Source: Paenibacillus alkaliterrae
GTDB taxonomy: Bacteria > Bacillota > Bacilli > Paenibacillales > Paenibacillaceae
DNA: 54,799 nucleotides
Assembly: GCF_021532375.1 (NCBI RefSeq)
Contig: NZ_JAKGAP010000030.1
Span: 1-54,799 of the forward strand
Reading direction: 5' to 3'
The notes beneath the pieces were generated by a model. The model was not told the origin of the DNA and did not search any database. It saw nothing but the letters and a program-made list of their open reading frames with translations. Below are positions 26,967 to 36,239 of this stretch, piece by piece. Both the position numbers and the translations under genes were made by a program. The first letter of the stretch is position 1. Each line of letters begins with the position of its first letter.

Positions 26967-27639
26967 TATACCGATTTGATCTCCTTTCTATACGAGTTTA
27001 AACAATGACCTGCAGTAATGATAAACTTCTCAGTATTTCTTTTTGCTGTGGCTGCAGTAGTACAGGATGAATTATTTAAGGCGATCCCTCCACCTATAAG
27101 ACCGAAATTATCTGTTCGTGTAAATGTTTCTTCGGCTCCTTTATAGAAAGAATCTACTTTTATTTCAAGTATATCACCATATTTTTTAAATAGTTTTTCT
27201 TTTACATCGTCTGACAATGATGTTGCCTCTATAACAACTTTACCCAATTCTTCGTCAATATAGTAGAAGTGATGCTTGAGTCGTCTGTATTATACTCGGA
27301 GAAAATAGATAATAGTTTATTAATCGATTTAAGCTCTTGTGATGTATACTTACGTCCCTTTTCAATCTTCACCTCTTCGTCAGAAAAGCTTTCTTTTAGA
27401 TCCCTTATGATGTCACTAGTTTTTGAGTCCTCTTTGGCAATACCTAATACGAATTTCCCATTTTTATCGATGTAAAATGACCCATATTCGTCAACATCAC
27501 CCATTATTTGTTTCGAAATCTGAAGCTTTTCAATTTCTGTAGTTTTTTCATTTATCTTATTTGGTTCAGCAAATGCTATCGACGCTGTAGATGCAATGAG
27601 GCTTGTTAACAATAATACTTTCGACAATTTTTGAAACAT
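26966..27639 (-). pseudogene. Frameshifted, truncated secreted serine protease (streptogrisin/alpha-lytic type)
   Basis: The minus strand begins with a signal peptide (MFQKLSKVLLLTSLIASTAS, cleavage near AFA-E) and a pro-region. It loses frame near 27270: the open frame ends in NWVKLL, while the continuing protein YYIDEELGKVVIEATSL lies one base over. The second frame runs into a chymotrypsin-fold start (GGGIALNNSSC) and the catalytic-His motif FIITAGHC, then stops. The Asp and Ser parts of the triad are missing, so this cannot be active. A good promoter remains upstream. Another in-frame ATG at 27675 could be the original start. Confidence 0.75.
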
Positions 27640-27693
27640 CTTTATAATTTTTACTAAGTTTTTATAATTTACCATAATATTAAACTTATAGTG

Positions 27694-27722
27694 AGTATAT
27701 AAGGTTTTAAGAGATTTGTAAA
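27694..27722 (-). promoter_or_regulatory. Sigma-A promoter of the protease pseudogene
   Basis: TTTACA (27722-27717) and TATACT (27699-27694) are spaced by exactly 17 bases on the minus strand. The promoter ends where the transposase remnant begins. Confidence 0.65.
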
Positions 27723-27751
27723 GTCCCAGATTTGTAGGATAATTTCTACTA

Positions 27752-28141
27752 ATTTGTACAAGTTTGATGGTTCGCGTACCCCATTTTGTATCCTGTGTAC
27801 GGATCGTAGCCTGGATCTCGTAACCATCCTGAGTTACTACCGTGTTCGCTGGCATATTGAAACTGGGTACCGATACTTCAAAGAACTGCTTGGATTCGAT
27901 CAAAACCAGTTGCTTTTGCTTAAAGGAATCGAACGCTTCTGGACCATTCAATTCCTCACACAGAACTTGTTAAAATTTCAGCGGCAGGAGTGGTCAAATT
28001 CGAACTCCAAAGTAACGCTTGGCGATGTGGTTAGGCGATTACGCCACGAGCACCGCGGGTGTGTACTACTCTATGTTTAAGCAAGCCCTACAGAAGAAGC
28101 CGTTATTCGACATTTTGCGTGATCTGAAGATGTCTTCATAA
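27752..28141 (+). pseudogene. DDE transposase remnant (IS4/IS701-like C-terminal part)
   Basis: The frame encodes YRVRWHIETGYRYFKELLGFDQNQ and the helical tail typical of the C-terminal catalytic Glu region of IS4-like DDE transposases (Y-x2-R-W-x-I-E). The 5' two thirds is absent. Near 28055-28065 the frame shifts: the frame stops at 28080, while VYYSMFKQALQKKPLFDILRDLKMSS continues in another frame to 28141. This is a dead element; no terminal inverted repeat or target duplication could be assigned. Confidence 0.75.
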
Positions 28142-28391
28142 GGTCAAAATGTCACTTACGCTATCCGTCTGCCCTTTTCAGGATAAAGAAGTGATTTTTG
28201 CAAGAGTCAAGTTATAACATAGGAATCAAATCTATTATTCGTAACTGATCATCTGATTGTTTTATAGAATAGTAGCAGGACAAAAAAGAAGATGAGCATC
28301 TAACTTTGTCTAACGTCGCGGAAAGGAATAATTAAGCTTTTCCATGGCAAACTAAATTGGTTAAATTTGAGTATTAATGGAGGGATTCGAA

Positions 28392-29210
28392 ATGAGCAAT
28401 ACGAATGTTAAGGTACAAGAAGCTTCACATCATCTTCGCGTAAAGGATAAAGTCGCGGTCATTACCGGTGCGGGATCGGGTATCGGACGTGCTTCCGCTT
28501 TGCATTTGGCGCGGCACGGCGCTAAAATATGTCTGCTCGATTTGAACGATGACCGCTCAGAAGATGTGGAGCACAAAATAAAGGAGCTGGGAGGCGATTC
28601 CTTGTTTGTGGATACGGATGTGTCTGATCCGAAGCGAATCGAACAAGCCATTAAAGCTGTCGTCGACCGCTTTGGACACATCGATATCGTGTTCGCGAAT
28701 GCAGGCATTAACGGCACGCTTTCCCCGATTGAGGATCTCACCCCTGACGACTGGGACAAAACGTTGACAACCAATTTGAAGGGCACCTTTCTCACAGTAA
28801 AATATGCTGTCCCTCATATGAAGAAATCTGGCGGAAGCATTATCATAACCAGTTCGATTAACGGCAATCGCTCGTTTTCCGGGTTTGGCATGTCCGCCTA
28901 CAGCTCCTCCAAGGCAGGTCAGGTGGCATTCGCCAAGATGGCCGCGCTGGAGCTCGCACGTTATAAAATCCGCGTGAACGCCATCTGTCCCGGCGCTATC
29001 GAAACGAACATCGGTGAAAGTACGAAACCGACGCCTCTATTGGATAAGATCAAAATACCTGTCGAATACCCCGAAGGCAGTCAGCCGCTTGAGCATGGAC
29101 CGGGGCAGCCCGAGCAGGTCGCGGATTTGGTCTTATTTCTTGCGTCGCAGGAATCCAGTCATATATCCGGTACCGAAATATATATCGACGGAGCGGAAAC
29201 GCTTCTTTAA
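28392..29210 (+). CDS. SDR family NAD(P)-dependent oxidoreductase
   Basis: This 272-residue classical short-chain dehydrogenase has the cofactor motif TGAGSGIG (about 25-32), NAG in FANAGING and catalytic Ser in TSSINGN. YSSSKAG supplies Tyr and Lys, and PGAIETNIGES is the C-terminal substrate loop. The ATG at 28392, behind GGAGGG, is used; an upstream ATG overlaps the ribosome site. Its N-terminal 15 residues precede the core and look unstructured. It stands alone, upstream of a terminator. Related enzymes in Bacillales act on sugars or alcohols (glucose-1-dehydrogenase-like), but the substrate is unknown. Confidence 0.9.
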   Translation: MSNTNVKVQEASHHLRVKDKVAVITGAGSGIGRASALHLARHGAKICLLDLNDDRSEDVEHKIKELGGDSLFVDTDVSDPKRIEQAIKAVVDRFGHIDIVFANAGINGTLSPIEDLTPDDWDKTLTTNLKGTFLTVKYAVPHMKKSGGSIIITSSINGNRSFSGFGMSAYSSSKAGQVAFAKMAALELARYKIRVNAICPGAIETNIGESTKPTPLLDKIKIPVEYPEGSQPLEHGPGQPEQVADLVLFLASQESSHISGTEIYIDGAETLL

Positions 29211-29243
29211 AAGAAAACCTTTAAGAAAACTAGAAAAAAGTAA

Positions 29244-29303
29244 AGACGCAAAGAGAGCTGCGGCAGAAGGGAAACTCCCCCGGCCGCAGCCCTCTTTGCG
29301 TCT
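29244..29303. terminator. Bidirectional terminator between the SDR gene and thrC
   Basis: AGACGCAAAGAG pairs with CTCTTTGCGTCT, and an inner GCTGCGGC pairs with GCCGCAGC, forming a long stem. TTTACTTTTTT follows on the minus strand (past thrC); the T-tract on the plus side is poorer. Confidence 0.9.
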
Positions 29304-29308
29304 AGTTA

Positions 29309-30706
29309 TTATCGTTCGTTATAGAATGCCACAAGCTGGTTAACGACTGCCTCAAGCGATCCGTCGACGCGTGTCTGACGCTGCGGCTTCTCGAACAATG
29401 CTTTGATTTGTTCCGGAAATTGCTGCTCAATGCCGCAAAGCTCGATCGCTTCATTGAACTTCGCAGGATGGGCGGTTGCAAGCGACACCGTAATCTCTTG
29501 CCCCCTCTCGTATTTATCAGCGGCGGCTACGCCGCATGCCGAATGCGGATCTAGCAGGTAGCCGGTTTCCGCTTCATATGTTTTTATCGTATCGAGACAT
29601 TCTTGGCCTTGCACGCCATGGGCACCGAATTCCGATTGCACCCTGCTCAGCGCTTCGCCGGAAATGACGATTTGTCCTTCTGCCTTGAATTGATCCATCA
29701 GCTCACGAATTTGTGCAGCATCCTCGTCGAGCACGTAATACAAATACCGCTCGAAGTTGCTCGCCACCTGGATATCCATTGACGGGCTGTAGGTGCTGCG
29801 GAAATCGCCGGGCTTGTATACGCCTTCGAGGATGAAGCGCTCCAAAATATTGTTTTCATTCGTAGCGAGAATAAGCTTGCCGACCGGAAGGCCCATACGC
29901 TTCGCCAAATAACCGGCAAAAATATCGCCGAAGTTGCCAGTCGGAACGCTGAAATTCACTTGCTTCGCGTCCGTCTGCTTCACGACCTGGAAGTACGCAT
30001 AGAAATAGTAAACCGTCTGCGCCAAAATCCGCACGAAGTTAATCGAGTTAATCGCGGCGAGATGATTGCTCGCTTTGAAGTCGAGGTCAGCGAACAAATC
30101 CTTTATCATCCGCTGGCAATCGTCGAAATTACCGTCTACCGAAAGGTTCAGCACATTATCCTCTTGAACCGTCGTCATTTGCAGCTCCTGCACTTTGCTT
30201 ACTTTGCCGTGCGGATGGAGAATGCAAATTTTGATGCCTTCCTTGCCTTTCACGCCCTCTATGGCAGAAGCTCCCGTGTCGCCCGAGGTTGCGCCAAGGA
30301 TGTGGATTTTTTTGTTCTGCTTGGCTGCGACGTAAGTATATAGCTGACCCATAAATTGCAGAGCGATATCTTTGAACGCAAAGGTTGGACCGTGGAACAG
30401 CTCAAGCAAATACAAATCGTCCTTCAGCTTGCGGACCGGCGTCACTTCCGGATCGCGGAAGGTTGAATAGCTCGCGTACACCATTTCCTTCAAGTCCCGC
30501 TCCGGTATTTCGCCGTTCGTATAATACGAGAAAATAGCAAGCACCAGCTCCTGGTAGCTGAGCTCCTGCCATTCCTTCAGCGTTGCCGCCGAAATGACAG
30601 GTATTTCATTCGGGACGAGCAAACCGCCGTCATTCCCTAACCCCATCATAAACGCATCGATAAAACCTATTTTGCCAACCTTGCCTCTTGTACTGATGTA
30701 CTCCAT
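29309..30706 (-). CDS. thrC: Threonine synthase
   Basis: This 465-residue PLP enzyme converts O-phosphohomoserine to threonine. It begins MEYISTRGKVG as long-type threonine synthases do. The PLP lysine is Lys112 in GPTFAFKDIALQFMGQ, the phosphate loop is GATSGDTGASA and the substrate region is VPTGNFGDIFAGY. Length matches the long (fungal/Gram-negative-like) class rather than the approximately 350-residue Bacillus subtilis enzyme. No homoserine genes adjoin it. It ends in a shared bidirectional terminator. Confidence 0.95.
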   Translation of the reverse strand: MEYISTRGKVGKIGFIDAFMMGLGNDGGLLVPNEIPVISAATLKEWQELSYQELVLAIFSYYTNGEIPERDLKEMVYASYSTFRDPEVTPVRKLKDDLYLLELFHGPTFAFKDIALQFMGQLYTYVAAKQNKKIHILGATSGDTGASAIEGVKGKEGIKICILHPHGKVSKVQELQMTTVQEDNVLNLSVDGNFDDCQRMIKDLFADLDFKASNHLAAINSINFVRILAQTVYYFYAYFQVVKQTDAKQVNFSVPTGNFGDIFAGYLAKRMGLPVGKLILATNENNILERFILEGVYKPGDFRSTYSPSMDIQVASNFERYLYYVLDEDAAQIRELMDQFKAEGQIVISGEALSRVQSEFGAHGVQGQECLDTIKTYEAETGYLLDPHSACGVAAADKYERGQEITVSLATAHPAKFNEAIELCGIEQQFPEQIKALFEKPQRQTRVDGSLEAVVNQLVAFYNER

Positions 30707-30804
30707 TTGTAAATTGCCTCCTACATACGCACAATCGATTCTTTTCCTAACAGTATATCACTTTTTCCGGCTAAAAATAAACGTAAAGCATTCTCATCGG
30801 CCAT

Positions 30805-31461
30805 TCAATCTTCACGATTAACGACAAGTCCGAAAATCGTCGCGAGCGTAATCGCCTGCGCGGGCGATATAATGCATCGCCTTAAATCCTCCATCGATAC
30901 GCCTAGGCCGTTAAACTCGCAGCTGCTGATGTCAATCCCGCCCAGCTTCGTTTGCGAAAGCTGAACCTGATCGATATTCGTTTCTTGTAAGTAGAATTTC
31001 GATAATGTCATATTGGACATATCCGCCTTCGCAAGCGAGCCTTTATCAAACTTGACGCCCTTCGCGTTGGTGAAGCGCAATACCGCATAATCCGCATAGC
31101 AATGCTCGAACAATACGTTACGAAGCGCTGAGCCCGTAATGTCCATCCCAAGCAATTTGCAGTTATGAAAGGAAACTCTATGCATAATCGTCTCGCTCAG
31201 CTCGATATTGGACAAGTCGCAGTTCTCGAACCGGACATCGGTAAATTCCGCCTTCCGCAGGCTCGTTCCTCGAAACACCGCATTATTAAACACGACGCGA
31301 TCAAAGCAGGCTTTATATGCGGATTGGTTATGTATATGGCAATCTTGAATGATGCTGTCGCTAATCTCGTGTTCATCCGCCCACTCATCATCGGACACGG
31401 CCAACGCCGCTAATCCGTCCGGAATTTTGGGAGCCTCGAGCTTTTCTTTCTTGCTGGTCAT
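30805..31461 (-). CDS. Pentapeptide-repeat protein
   Basis: The 218-residue protein contains about 25 A(D/N)LxX-type pentapeptides from residue 40 to 190 (for example FRGTSLRKAEFTDVRFENCDLSNIEL), which fold as a right-handed quadrilateral beta-helix. It has no transmembrane segment and no signal. The C-terminus (SPAQAITLATIFGLVV) ends in a hydrophobic helix. The role of most such proteins is unknown; some protect gyrase (Qnr-like), which the sequence alone does not support. GAGGAGG precedes the ATG. Confidence 0.85.
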   Translation of the reverse strand: MTSKKEKLEAPKIPDGLAALAVSDDEWADEHEISDSIIQDCHIHNQSAYKACFDRVVFNNAVFRGTSLRKAEFTDVRFENCDLSNIELSETIMHRVSFHNCKLLGMDITGSALRNVLFEHCYADYAVLRFTNAKGVKFDKGSLAKADMSNMTLSKFYLQETNIDQVQLSQTKLGGIDISSCEFNGLGVSMEDLRRCIISPAQAITLATIFGLVVNRED

Positions 31462-31668
31462 ATATGAAACCTCCTCATGCAGCAGCTACTTGCAAGCCGC
31501 CGCGGCTATCCTTCATTATAATCGATTAGCATGATGTGTTCGACGGCAATTATAATGACTTATTCTTCAGCCGCCACTATAATGTGAATAAAAGATACCA
31601 GGCGGGTTACGCCGGGAACGAAATAAATTGTATTCGAGTAACTTTTGACATAGCGGTGGAGGTGCAAG

Positions 31669-32838
31669 ATGAAATACGAATTGACGATGGAGCAGCGCGA
31701 TCAATTAATGGGGCAGCTTTCGGAGGAGCAGCGCCATTTCATTCATCATGAGCTTGTTCGGGGCAGACGAACGCTGTTCGCGCGCCAGCTTGCCCGCAAG
31801 AAATGCCAGTTCATCCCTGAGGATGCGGCGTTCGAGGATATTGAATCATTCATCGAGGAATGGGATTACATCGGATTCACCGATAGCGGCGAGGTATCCC
31901 CGCATACGAAATGCGAATGCGGCCGCTCGCTGCGTTACCAGCATCAGGTCATGCATCTGCCGACGAATACGATGCGGTATTTTGGCATCGATCATTTGCA
32001 GCTTCATACGGGGATCGATGCGAAAGCCATTTCGTCGATTCTGAAAGGCTTTGACGTGTTGGACGGCGAGATGAACGAGATGCTGTACAAGTATCGGGAG
32101 GGCTGGGAGCTGGGGCAGCATGTATTTCTGCCTTTGCCCGCCGGGCTAGAAATGCCGCAGGATATCCAGGATCATATGGATGCCGGGCTTCCCTTGCTGG
32201 ATAGGCAGCTCGCCCGGCTCCGAGGCAGACTTCGCGAGCTTGATCAGGCGAGCAGACAAAAACGGATAGAGGCAGCGCTCACAACATTTAATGATGCGGT
32301 AGAGGGACAAATCGATCCGAGACTCGATGATTCGGTAGAAGGGCACGCCGATCTCTCCCTTGATGATGTGGAAGACGGTCAAGGTGCATTCGATTTCGGC
32401 GAATCGGATAGCGGACAGGGCGCTTTCACCTTCGGTGAGCCGACCGCCCAAGACTATTCCCCCATCGAGAACGCAGAAAGCAGTGACGACGCCCTCTTCC
32501 TTGAAGGAGCAGGCCGAAAAACGGGCACCAGCCATGACGCGGACAGAGGATCAATCAGCATGAACGCTCCCTCAAAATCCAGCCCTTTCCACCTGCCCTC
32601 TGCGGCTCAAAGGGTTGTCGATGACGCATTGAAGTATGGCCGTATCAGCACGCGAGCCGTTTCCGAATTCGCGATCGAGCAAAAGCTCGTACAGGAGGAC
32701 CGGATGTCGACCGGAAAGCCTGCCATCTACATTGCAATAGCTGCTTACTTGGACAGGCTTAGTGCAATAGGCAGATGCGAGCTGGTATCGGCAAGCGCTG
32801 AGGATCGCGTTTACGTAAGCAACAAAGTCGAATCCTAG
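31669..32838 (+). CDS. DUF3895 domain protein
   Basis: The 389-residue protein begins with a region (MEQRDQLMGQLSEEQRHFIHHELVRGRRTLFARQLARKK) and a metal-site-like CECGRSLRYQHQV motif (about 83-95), as I remember for DUF3895. A variable acidic linker (about 205-295) contains loose repeats of the form DDxVEGxxDxxLDD. The C-terminus (about 300-389) is winged-helix-like (AVSEFAIEQKLVQEDRMSTGKPAIYIAIAAYLDRL). Function unknown; a DNA-binding role is a guess. GGAGGTG precedes the ATG. Confidence 0.7.
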   Translation: MKYELTMEQRDQLMGQLSEEQRHFIHHELVRGRRTLFARQLARKKCQFIPEDAAFEDIESFIEEWDYIGFTDSGEVSPHTKCECGRSLRYQHQVMHLPTNTMRYFGIDHLQLHTGIDAKAISSILKGFDVLDGEMNEMLYKYREGWELGQHVFLPLPAGLEMPQDIQDHMDAGLPLLDRQLARLRGRLRELDQASRQKRIEAALTTFNDAVEGQIDPRLDDSVEGHADLSLDDVEDGQGAFDFGESDSGQGAFTFGEPTAQDYSPIENAESSDDALFLEGAGRKTGTSHDADRGSISMNAPSKSSPFHLPSAAQRVVDDALKYGRISTRAVSEFAIEQKLVQEDRMSTGKPAIYIAIAAYLDRLSAIGRCELVSASAEDRVYVSNKVES

Positions 32839-32937
32839 CCTGCAATCGGCGAAAGGTGAAGAGCAACGCTGAATTTACCCCCTGCTATTTCAACCGACTC
32901 ATCGTCCTTATTACCGTACGGATCACCACAGGACAAC

Positions 32938-33390
32938 CTGCGGCGCTTATCTTACTTATGCCGCCCTATGCGAAGCAAATGGGCTGGACGCCTGCCGCCG
33001 AGAAAGATTTCGATATCCGAACCGTAACGGATTCCTTTCTTGGGAGCTATCATACGCGCAGCCAGTTCATCGGCCTGAAGCCCGATTCGATTCAAGCCTA
33101 TATGTCGAAAAATAGTATTTCCTCGGAAATGTATATCGCCGATACCGGTGAGACGAAGAAAAGCATCTACGATTGGAGCTGCCTGGACAAAAAGGACAAG
33201 TACTCCTATTTCCAAGGCGGCGTTCATGCGTTAATGACACTCAGCAGCAAGCTTCCTACCAGGAAGGCCGATCAGGATAAGCTGCTGGTCGTCAAGGATT
33301 CCAATGCGCACAGCCTTCTCCCGTTCCTTACGCAGCATGTGAAGGACATCCACGTCATCGACATCCGCTACATAACGGCAGCATCGGCGA
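32938..33390 (+). pseudogene. DHHW-family protein remnant
   Basis: Only the C-terminal portion of a DHHW-type (AlgJ/SGNH-hydrolase-like) extracellular protein is recognisable. It includes FDIRTVTDSFLGSYHTRSQF, a KDSNAHSLLPFLTQHVKDIHVIDIRYI segment and the conserved late Asp and Ser. No proper start, signal peptide or N-terminal domain is present, and the tail after RYI turns into unrelated sequence. The DUF3895 gene ends just upstream, so this looks like a deletion relic. Confidence 0.6.
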
Positions 33391-33489
33391 GGCCGCTCCC
33401 CGCTGATGGCCGGTCATACCCTGGTAGGCCTATGATCGCCCCAACCGGCCAGTCCGATATGAATCGGCATGTTATTCCCTCCATCTGTT

Positions 33490-33954
33490 TTATATGAAAC
33501 GATATTCCGAAAAAGCCGCAGCTTGTCCTCTATATGCGCCTTCTTCATCAATGAGATTCCAAACAATCGCATTCACGATGTAAAAGCGTCGTCCTGTACT
33601 GGAAATGCGGATTCCCGTATAATTATCGACAAAGCCGTTAGCGGTCACCGCCTCGAAAAAACGGTCCCGCTCCGCCCGCTCCATAGGTTCGGCGGTAAGT
33701 CTTGAGGGAGTGCCCGTGAACGGCTCCCAATCCATCTCCCAAAGCTCCAGCCCTTTCCTGTTGCCAAAGTTCAAGACAGGGTCCGTCTCCGTTCCATGCG
33801 ACAAAATAATTTTGGGCGCTTCAAAGAGCTGCTCCCATACGCCGCGATCCGGAACAAGCCCGATCAGCTCCCGTCCCATCCACCGTCGATAGCTGTCCGC
33901 CAGCAGTCTCGCGTGTCCCTCGGTTGCACCGATACCCTTTTTCTGCAATTGCAT
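33490..33954 (-). CDS. MEKHLA domain protein
   Basis: The 154-residue protein shows the hallmarks of the MEKHLA domain: APKIILSHGTETDPVLNFGNRKGLELWE, PSRLTAEP, then GIRISSTGRRFYIVNAIVWNLIDEEG and GQAAAF. This PAS-like family is found alone in bacteria and fused to HD-ZIP III proteins in plants; ligand and role in bacteria are unknown. GAGAGGAAGAGG precedes the ATG. It converges on the DHHW remnant. Confidence 0.85.
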   Translation of the reverse strand: MQLQKKGIGATEGHARLLADSYRRWMGRELIGLVPDRGVWEQLFEAPKIILSHGTETDPVLNFGNRKGLELWEMDWEPFTGTPSRLTAEPMERAERDRFFEAVTANGFVDNYTGIRISSTGRRFYIVNAIVWNLIDEEGAYRGQAAAFSEYRFI

Positions 33955-34163
33955 CGTCCTCTTCCTCTCCGTTGGTATCTTTCCTTTACGTATATCACGG
34001 AGGGCGTTAAAAGTCTACTTTTGCCAGTCTGCTAGTTCTTATCCAATCTATGTCCATAATATTCCATATGACGTTAAGATACTCCATACGGTTGCAAACC
34101 ACTCCCTATGGGGCGGAAAAGTGATAAAATAGCTTTATATGAAAAGAGAAAGGCGGACAAGCT

Positions 34164-34898
34164 ATGTTATATGCGTTTACTATCCAGCCCATCACGTATA
34201 CGGCCTTCGGGAACGAAGCGGAACAAATCGACAAGTGTAAGGAATGGAGCCTGCTTTCCGATAAAGCGGTCAAGACGAAAGCATTCTACTACAAAGGAAA
34301 CGGCATGAATCTGCCCTGCAGCATCGTTGGATATGTCGATAAAATAACAGCGGTTATCAAGCTCGATAATGAACAGCTGCACTGCATCCATCCCTCGTTC
34401 CTGAAGGAGATGCAGGCTGCGAACTATGGTGTGAAGGCTGCGGTTTCAGCTGAGGAAACGACTGCTCTTGAGATCGTGGAGACTGCTGCGAAGCAGGAGG
34501 AACCTGCCCCGGAGTCGGAAATTCACAAGGCCGACAGCTTAGCGGAGTCCTCGGCTACCGCGCAAGCAGAGACGCATAAGAAAGGAAAAGGTAAGAAGGA
34601 GAAGTTGCAGCTGCCTGAAGAAAAGGTCAAAATGACTGCAACGGTGCAGGAATTCACTACCGTGCCGAACAACTTTTCCGATAATGACGACGAGGTCGTC
34701 ATCTACGAAGCGGCTTCGATTTTGGAGCCTGCAATTGAGGTTGGAGCTGCCTGGTCGAGCCACAGCGCCACCCTTAAAAAGCTGGAGCTGGCCACCGGCG
34801 ATACGATTACGTTCGAAGCAAAAATCGTAGCCAAAAAGCTCACCAAGCACCCCGTTCCATACAAAATCAACAATCCGGCGAAAATTCAAAAAAGCTAG
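34164..34898 (+). CDS. Hypothetical two-domain protein with acidic/lysine linker
   Basis: I do not recognise this 244-residue protein. Residues 1-90 look like a compact beta-rich domain (AFTIQPITYTAFG, SIVGYVDKITAVIKLDNEQLHCIHPSFLKEM). Residues 95-155 are a low-complexity linker rich in Ala, Glu and Lys. The rest (about 155-244) forms a second beta-rich domain (IEVGAAWSSHSATLKKLELATGDTITFEAKIVAKK) with a basic tail. No signal or transmembrane segment is visible. AAAGGCGG precedes the ATG, and TAAAAT at 34123-34128 may be its -10 box. Confidence 0.6.
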   Translation: MLYAFTIQPITYTAFGNEAEQIDKCKEWSLLSDKAVKTKAFYYKGNGMNLPCSIVGYVDKITAVIKLDNEQLHCIHPSFLKEMQAANYGVKAAVSAEETTALEIVETAAKQEEPAPESEIHKADSLAESSATAQAETHKKGKGKKEKLQLPEEKVKMTATVQEFTTVPNNFSDNDDEVVIYEAASILEPAIEVGAAWSSHSATLKKLELATGDTITFEAKIVAKKLTKHPVPYKINNPAKIQKS

Positions 34899-34957
34899 AA
34901 GGCAGCAAACAGGGAGTATGCGGCGGCATGCTCCCTGTTGTTGTTCAAATCCAGTAC

Positions 34958-35066
34958 TACAGCATGAACTGGAAAAACGCCAGCTAATTGGTCTTAGACA
35001 CACTCTATTCATGCATTTAACGGGAAAACCAGGCGGTATTCACGGTTATATTCGCTTCTAGTCTTT
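34958..35066 (+). repeat. Dispersed intergenic repeat, copy A
   Basis: From GCTAATTGG at 34983 to CTTCTAGTC at 35063 the sequence matches the reverse complement of 41156-41240 with only scattered changes (shared cores CTCTATTCATGC, TTTAACGGGAAAACCAGGCG, TATTCACGG and CGCTTCTAGTC). A preceding AACTGGAAAAACGCCAGCTAA also resembles motifs next to copy B. No ORF crosses it. The spacer (34899-35259) otherwise holds only the VOC gene's upstream region. Confidence 0.85.
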
Positions 35067-35259
35067 CGTCGTTCATCCCGCCACGCCCGCAGGCTAACCC
35101 ACTACCTATTTCAGACGAAGAATAGTAATCTTTGTTGCATTTTTTAATCGCGTTTTTGAATCAGGATTATTTTGTAAATTTCATTTAATTCTTTGGGCTT
35201 AAATGATACAATATGAAATGAAAACCTGCTTAACCATTTATAACTAAGGAGTGAAGGAA

Positions 35260-35688
35260 ATGTCTGTTGATGTTTATATTAATTTTAATGGAAACTGTCG
35301 TGAAGCCGTAGAGTTTTACGCAGAGGTTTTTGAAACAGCAAAACCACAAATTATGACCTTTGGAGAAACGCCGCCGAACCCTGAATTTGTTCTTCCAGAA
35401 GAAGCGAAACATTTAGTCATGCACACACGCCTTAACATTAGTGGCAGCAATGTTATGTTTTCAGATGTTTTTCCTGGTATGCCTTTTGTTGAAGGAAACA
35501 ACATTAGCCTTGCAGTCGTCAGTAAAAATCTAGATGAAATTAAATCTTTATTTCATAAATTGAAAGAAGGCGGCACTGTAGGCATGGAGCTGCAAGAAAC
35601 ATTTTGGAGCAAATGCTACGGCAGTGTGACGGATAAGTTTGGAATTGGATGGCAATTCAACTATGACAGTGGAGAAATGAGAATGTAA
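35260..35688 (+). CDS. VOC family protein (PhnB/YjdN-like)
   Basis: The 142-residue VOC (glyoxalase-fold) protein is of the type often annotated PhnB-like. It starts MSVDVYINFNGNCREAVEFYAEVF, contains a VMHTRLNISGSNVMFSD segment and ends with FGIGWQFNYDSG. Such proteins lack the metal-coordinating set of true glyoxalases and have no assigned function. ATG at 35260 is chosen because AAGGAG lies 8 bases upstream; a GTG three codons earlier overlaps it. Confidence 0.88.
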   Translation: MSVDVYINFNGNCREAVEFYAEVFETAKPQIMTFGETPPNPEFVLPEEAKHLVMHTRLNISGSNVMFSDVFPGMPFVEGNNISLAVVSKNLDEIKSLFHKLKEGGTVGMELQETFWSKCYGSVTDKFGIGWQFNYDSGEMRM

Positions 35689-35759
35689 AAAGTGAGAGGA
35701 ACGAAGGCTGCCATTCATTTGACAGCCTTCAGTATTGAAGTATCATTTTGCGTAGACAC

Positions 35760-36197
35760 TTAAAAAATCATTACTCCATACCCGAATGGACGATGGACAT
35801 GAACAATGTTTATTTTACTCCATCTATCTTTCCAGTTCTTCTTAACTATTCGGTCTTCGTATATCTTAGCTCTCTCATTGGTTTCACAAAAATATGGAGT
35901 GGGCTTGAGTTGCAAATTAATTATATCTTGAATGCCGTTAATGTTTCTTAATTTCTCTTCTAGTGTTTTTTCTTCTATTTCTTCAATATTGGAATTATCA
36001 AAATAAACAATGTCAATATCTGGAAGAGGTGTTCTTACCGTGAATCCATGTAGAACATCCCAAATTTTTGAACAGACAAATCCTGCACATACCCACCAAT
36101 CGGGTAAATCTAACGATTTCACAGCCTCCAATATGTCTATCATCCATACATCTTCTTGAATTAGTCGAATTATATCCTCCTCATTTTTCAACTTCAT
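35760..36197 (-). CDS. Nucleotidyltransferase-family protein (DUF925/COG3575) with internal deletion
   Basis: The N-terminal part (WWVCAGFVCSKIWDVLHGF, then LPDIDIVYFD) matches the nucleotidyltransferase-like COG3575 family, with the metal-binding D-x-D in DIDIVYFD. The C-terminal part (GIQDIINLQLKPTPYF, KIYEDRIVKKNWKDRWSKI) also matches the family. The middle with the WSVKNQARMH and PETAT segments, about 40 residues as I remember it, is missing, and the two parts are joined in frame at about residue 87. The protein (145 residues) is therefore probably inactive. ATG at 36197 follows GGGAGTGAGG. Confidence 0.7.
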   Translation of the reverse strand: MKLKNEEDIIRLIQEDVWMIDILEAVKSLDLPDWWVCAGFVCSKIWDVLHGFTVRTPLPDIDIVYFDNSNIEEIEEKTLEEKLRNINGIQDIINLQLKPTPYFCETNERAKIYEDRIVKKNWKDRWSKINIVHVHRPFGYGVMIF

Positions 36198-36239
36198 ATC
36201 CCTCACTCCCATTGCCTAATGATATGTGCCATTCATTTA

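Noticed and set aside
27752..28080. Transposase fragment as a functional gene
   Set aside because: It lacks the N-terminal two thirds and is frameshifted before its true end.
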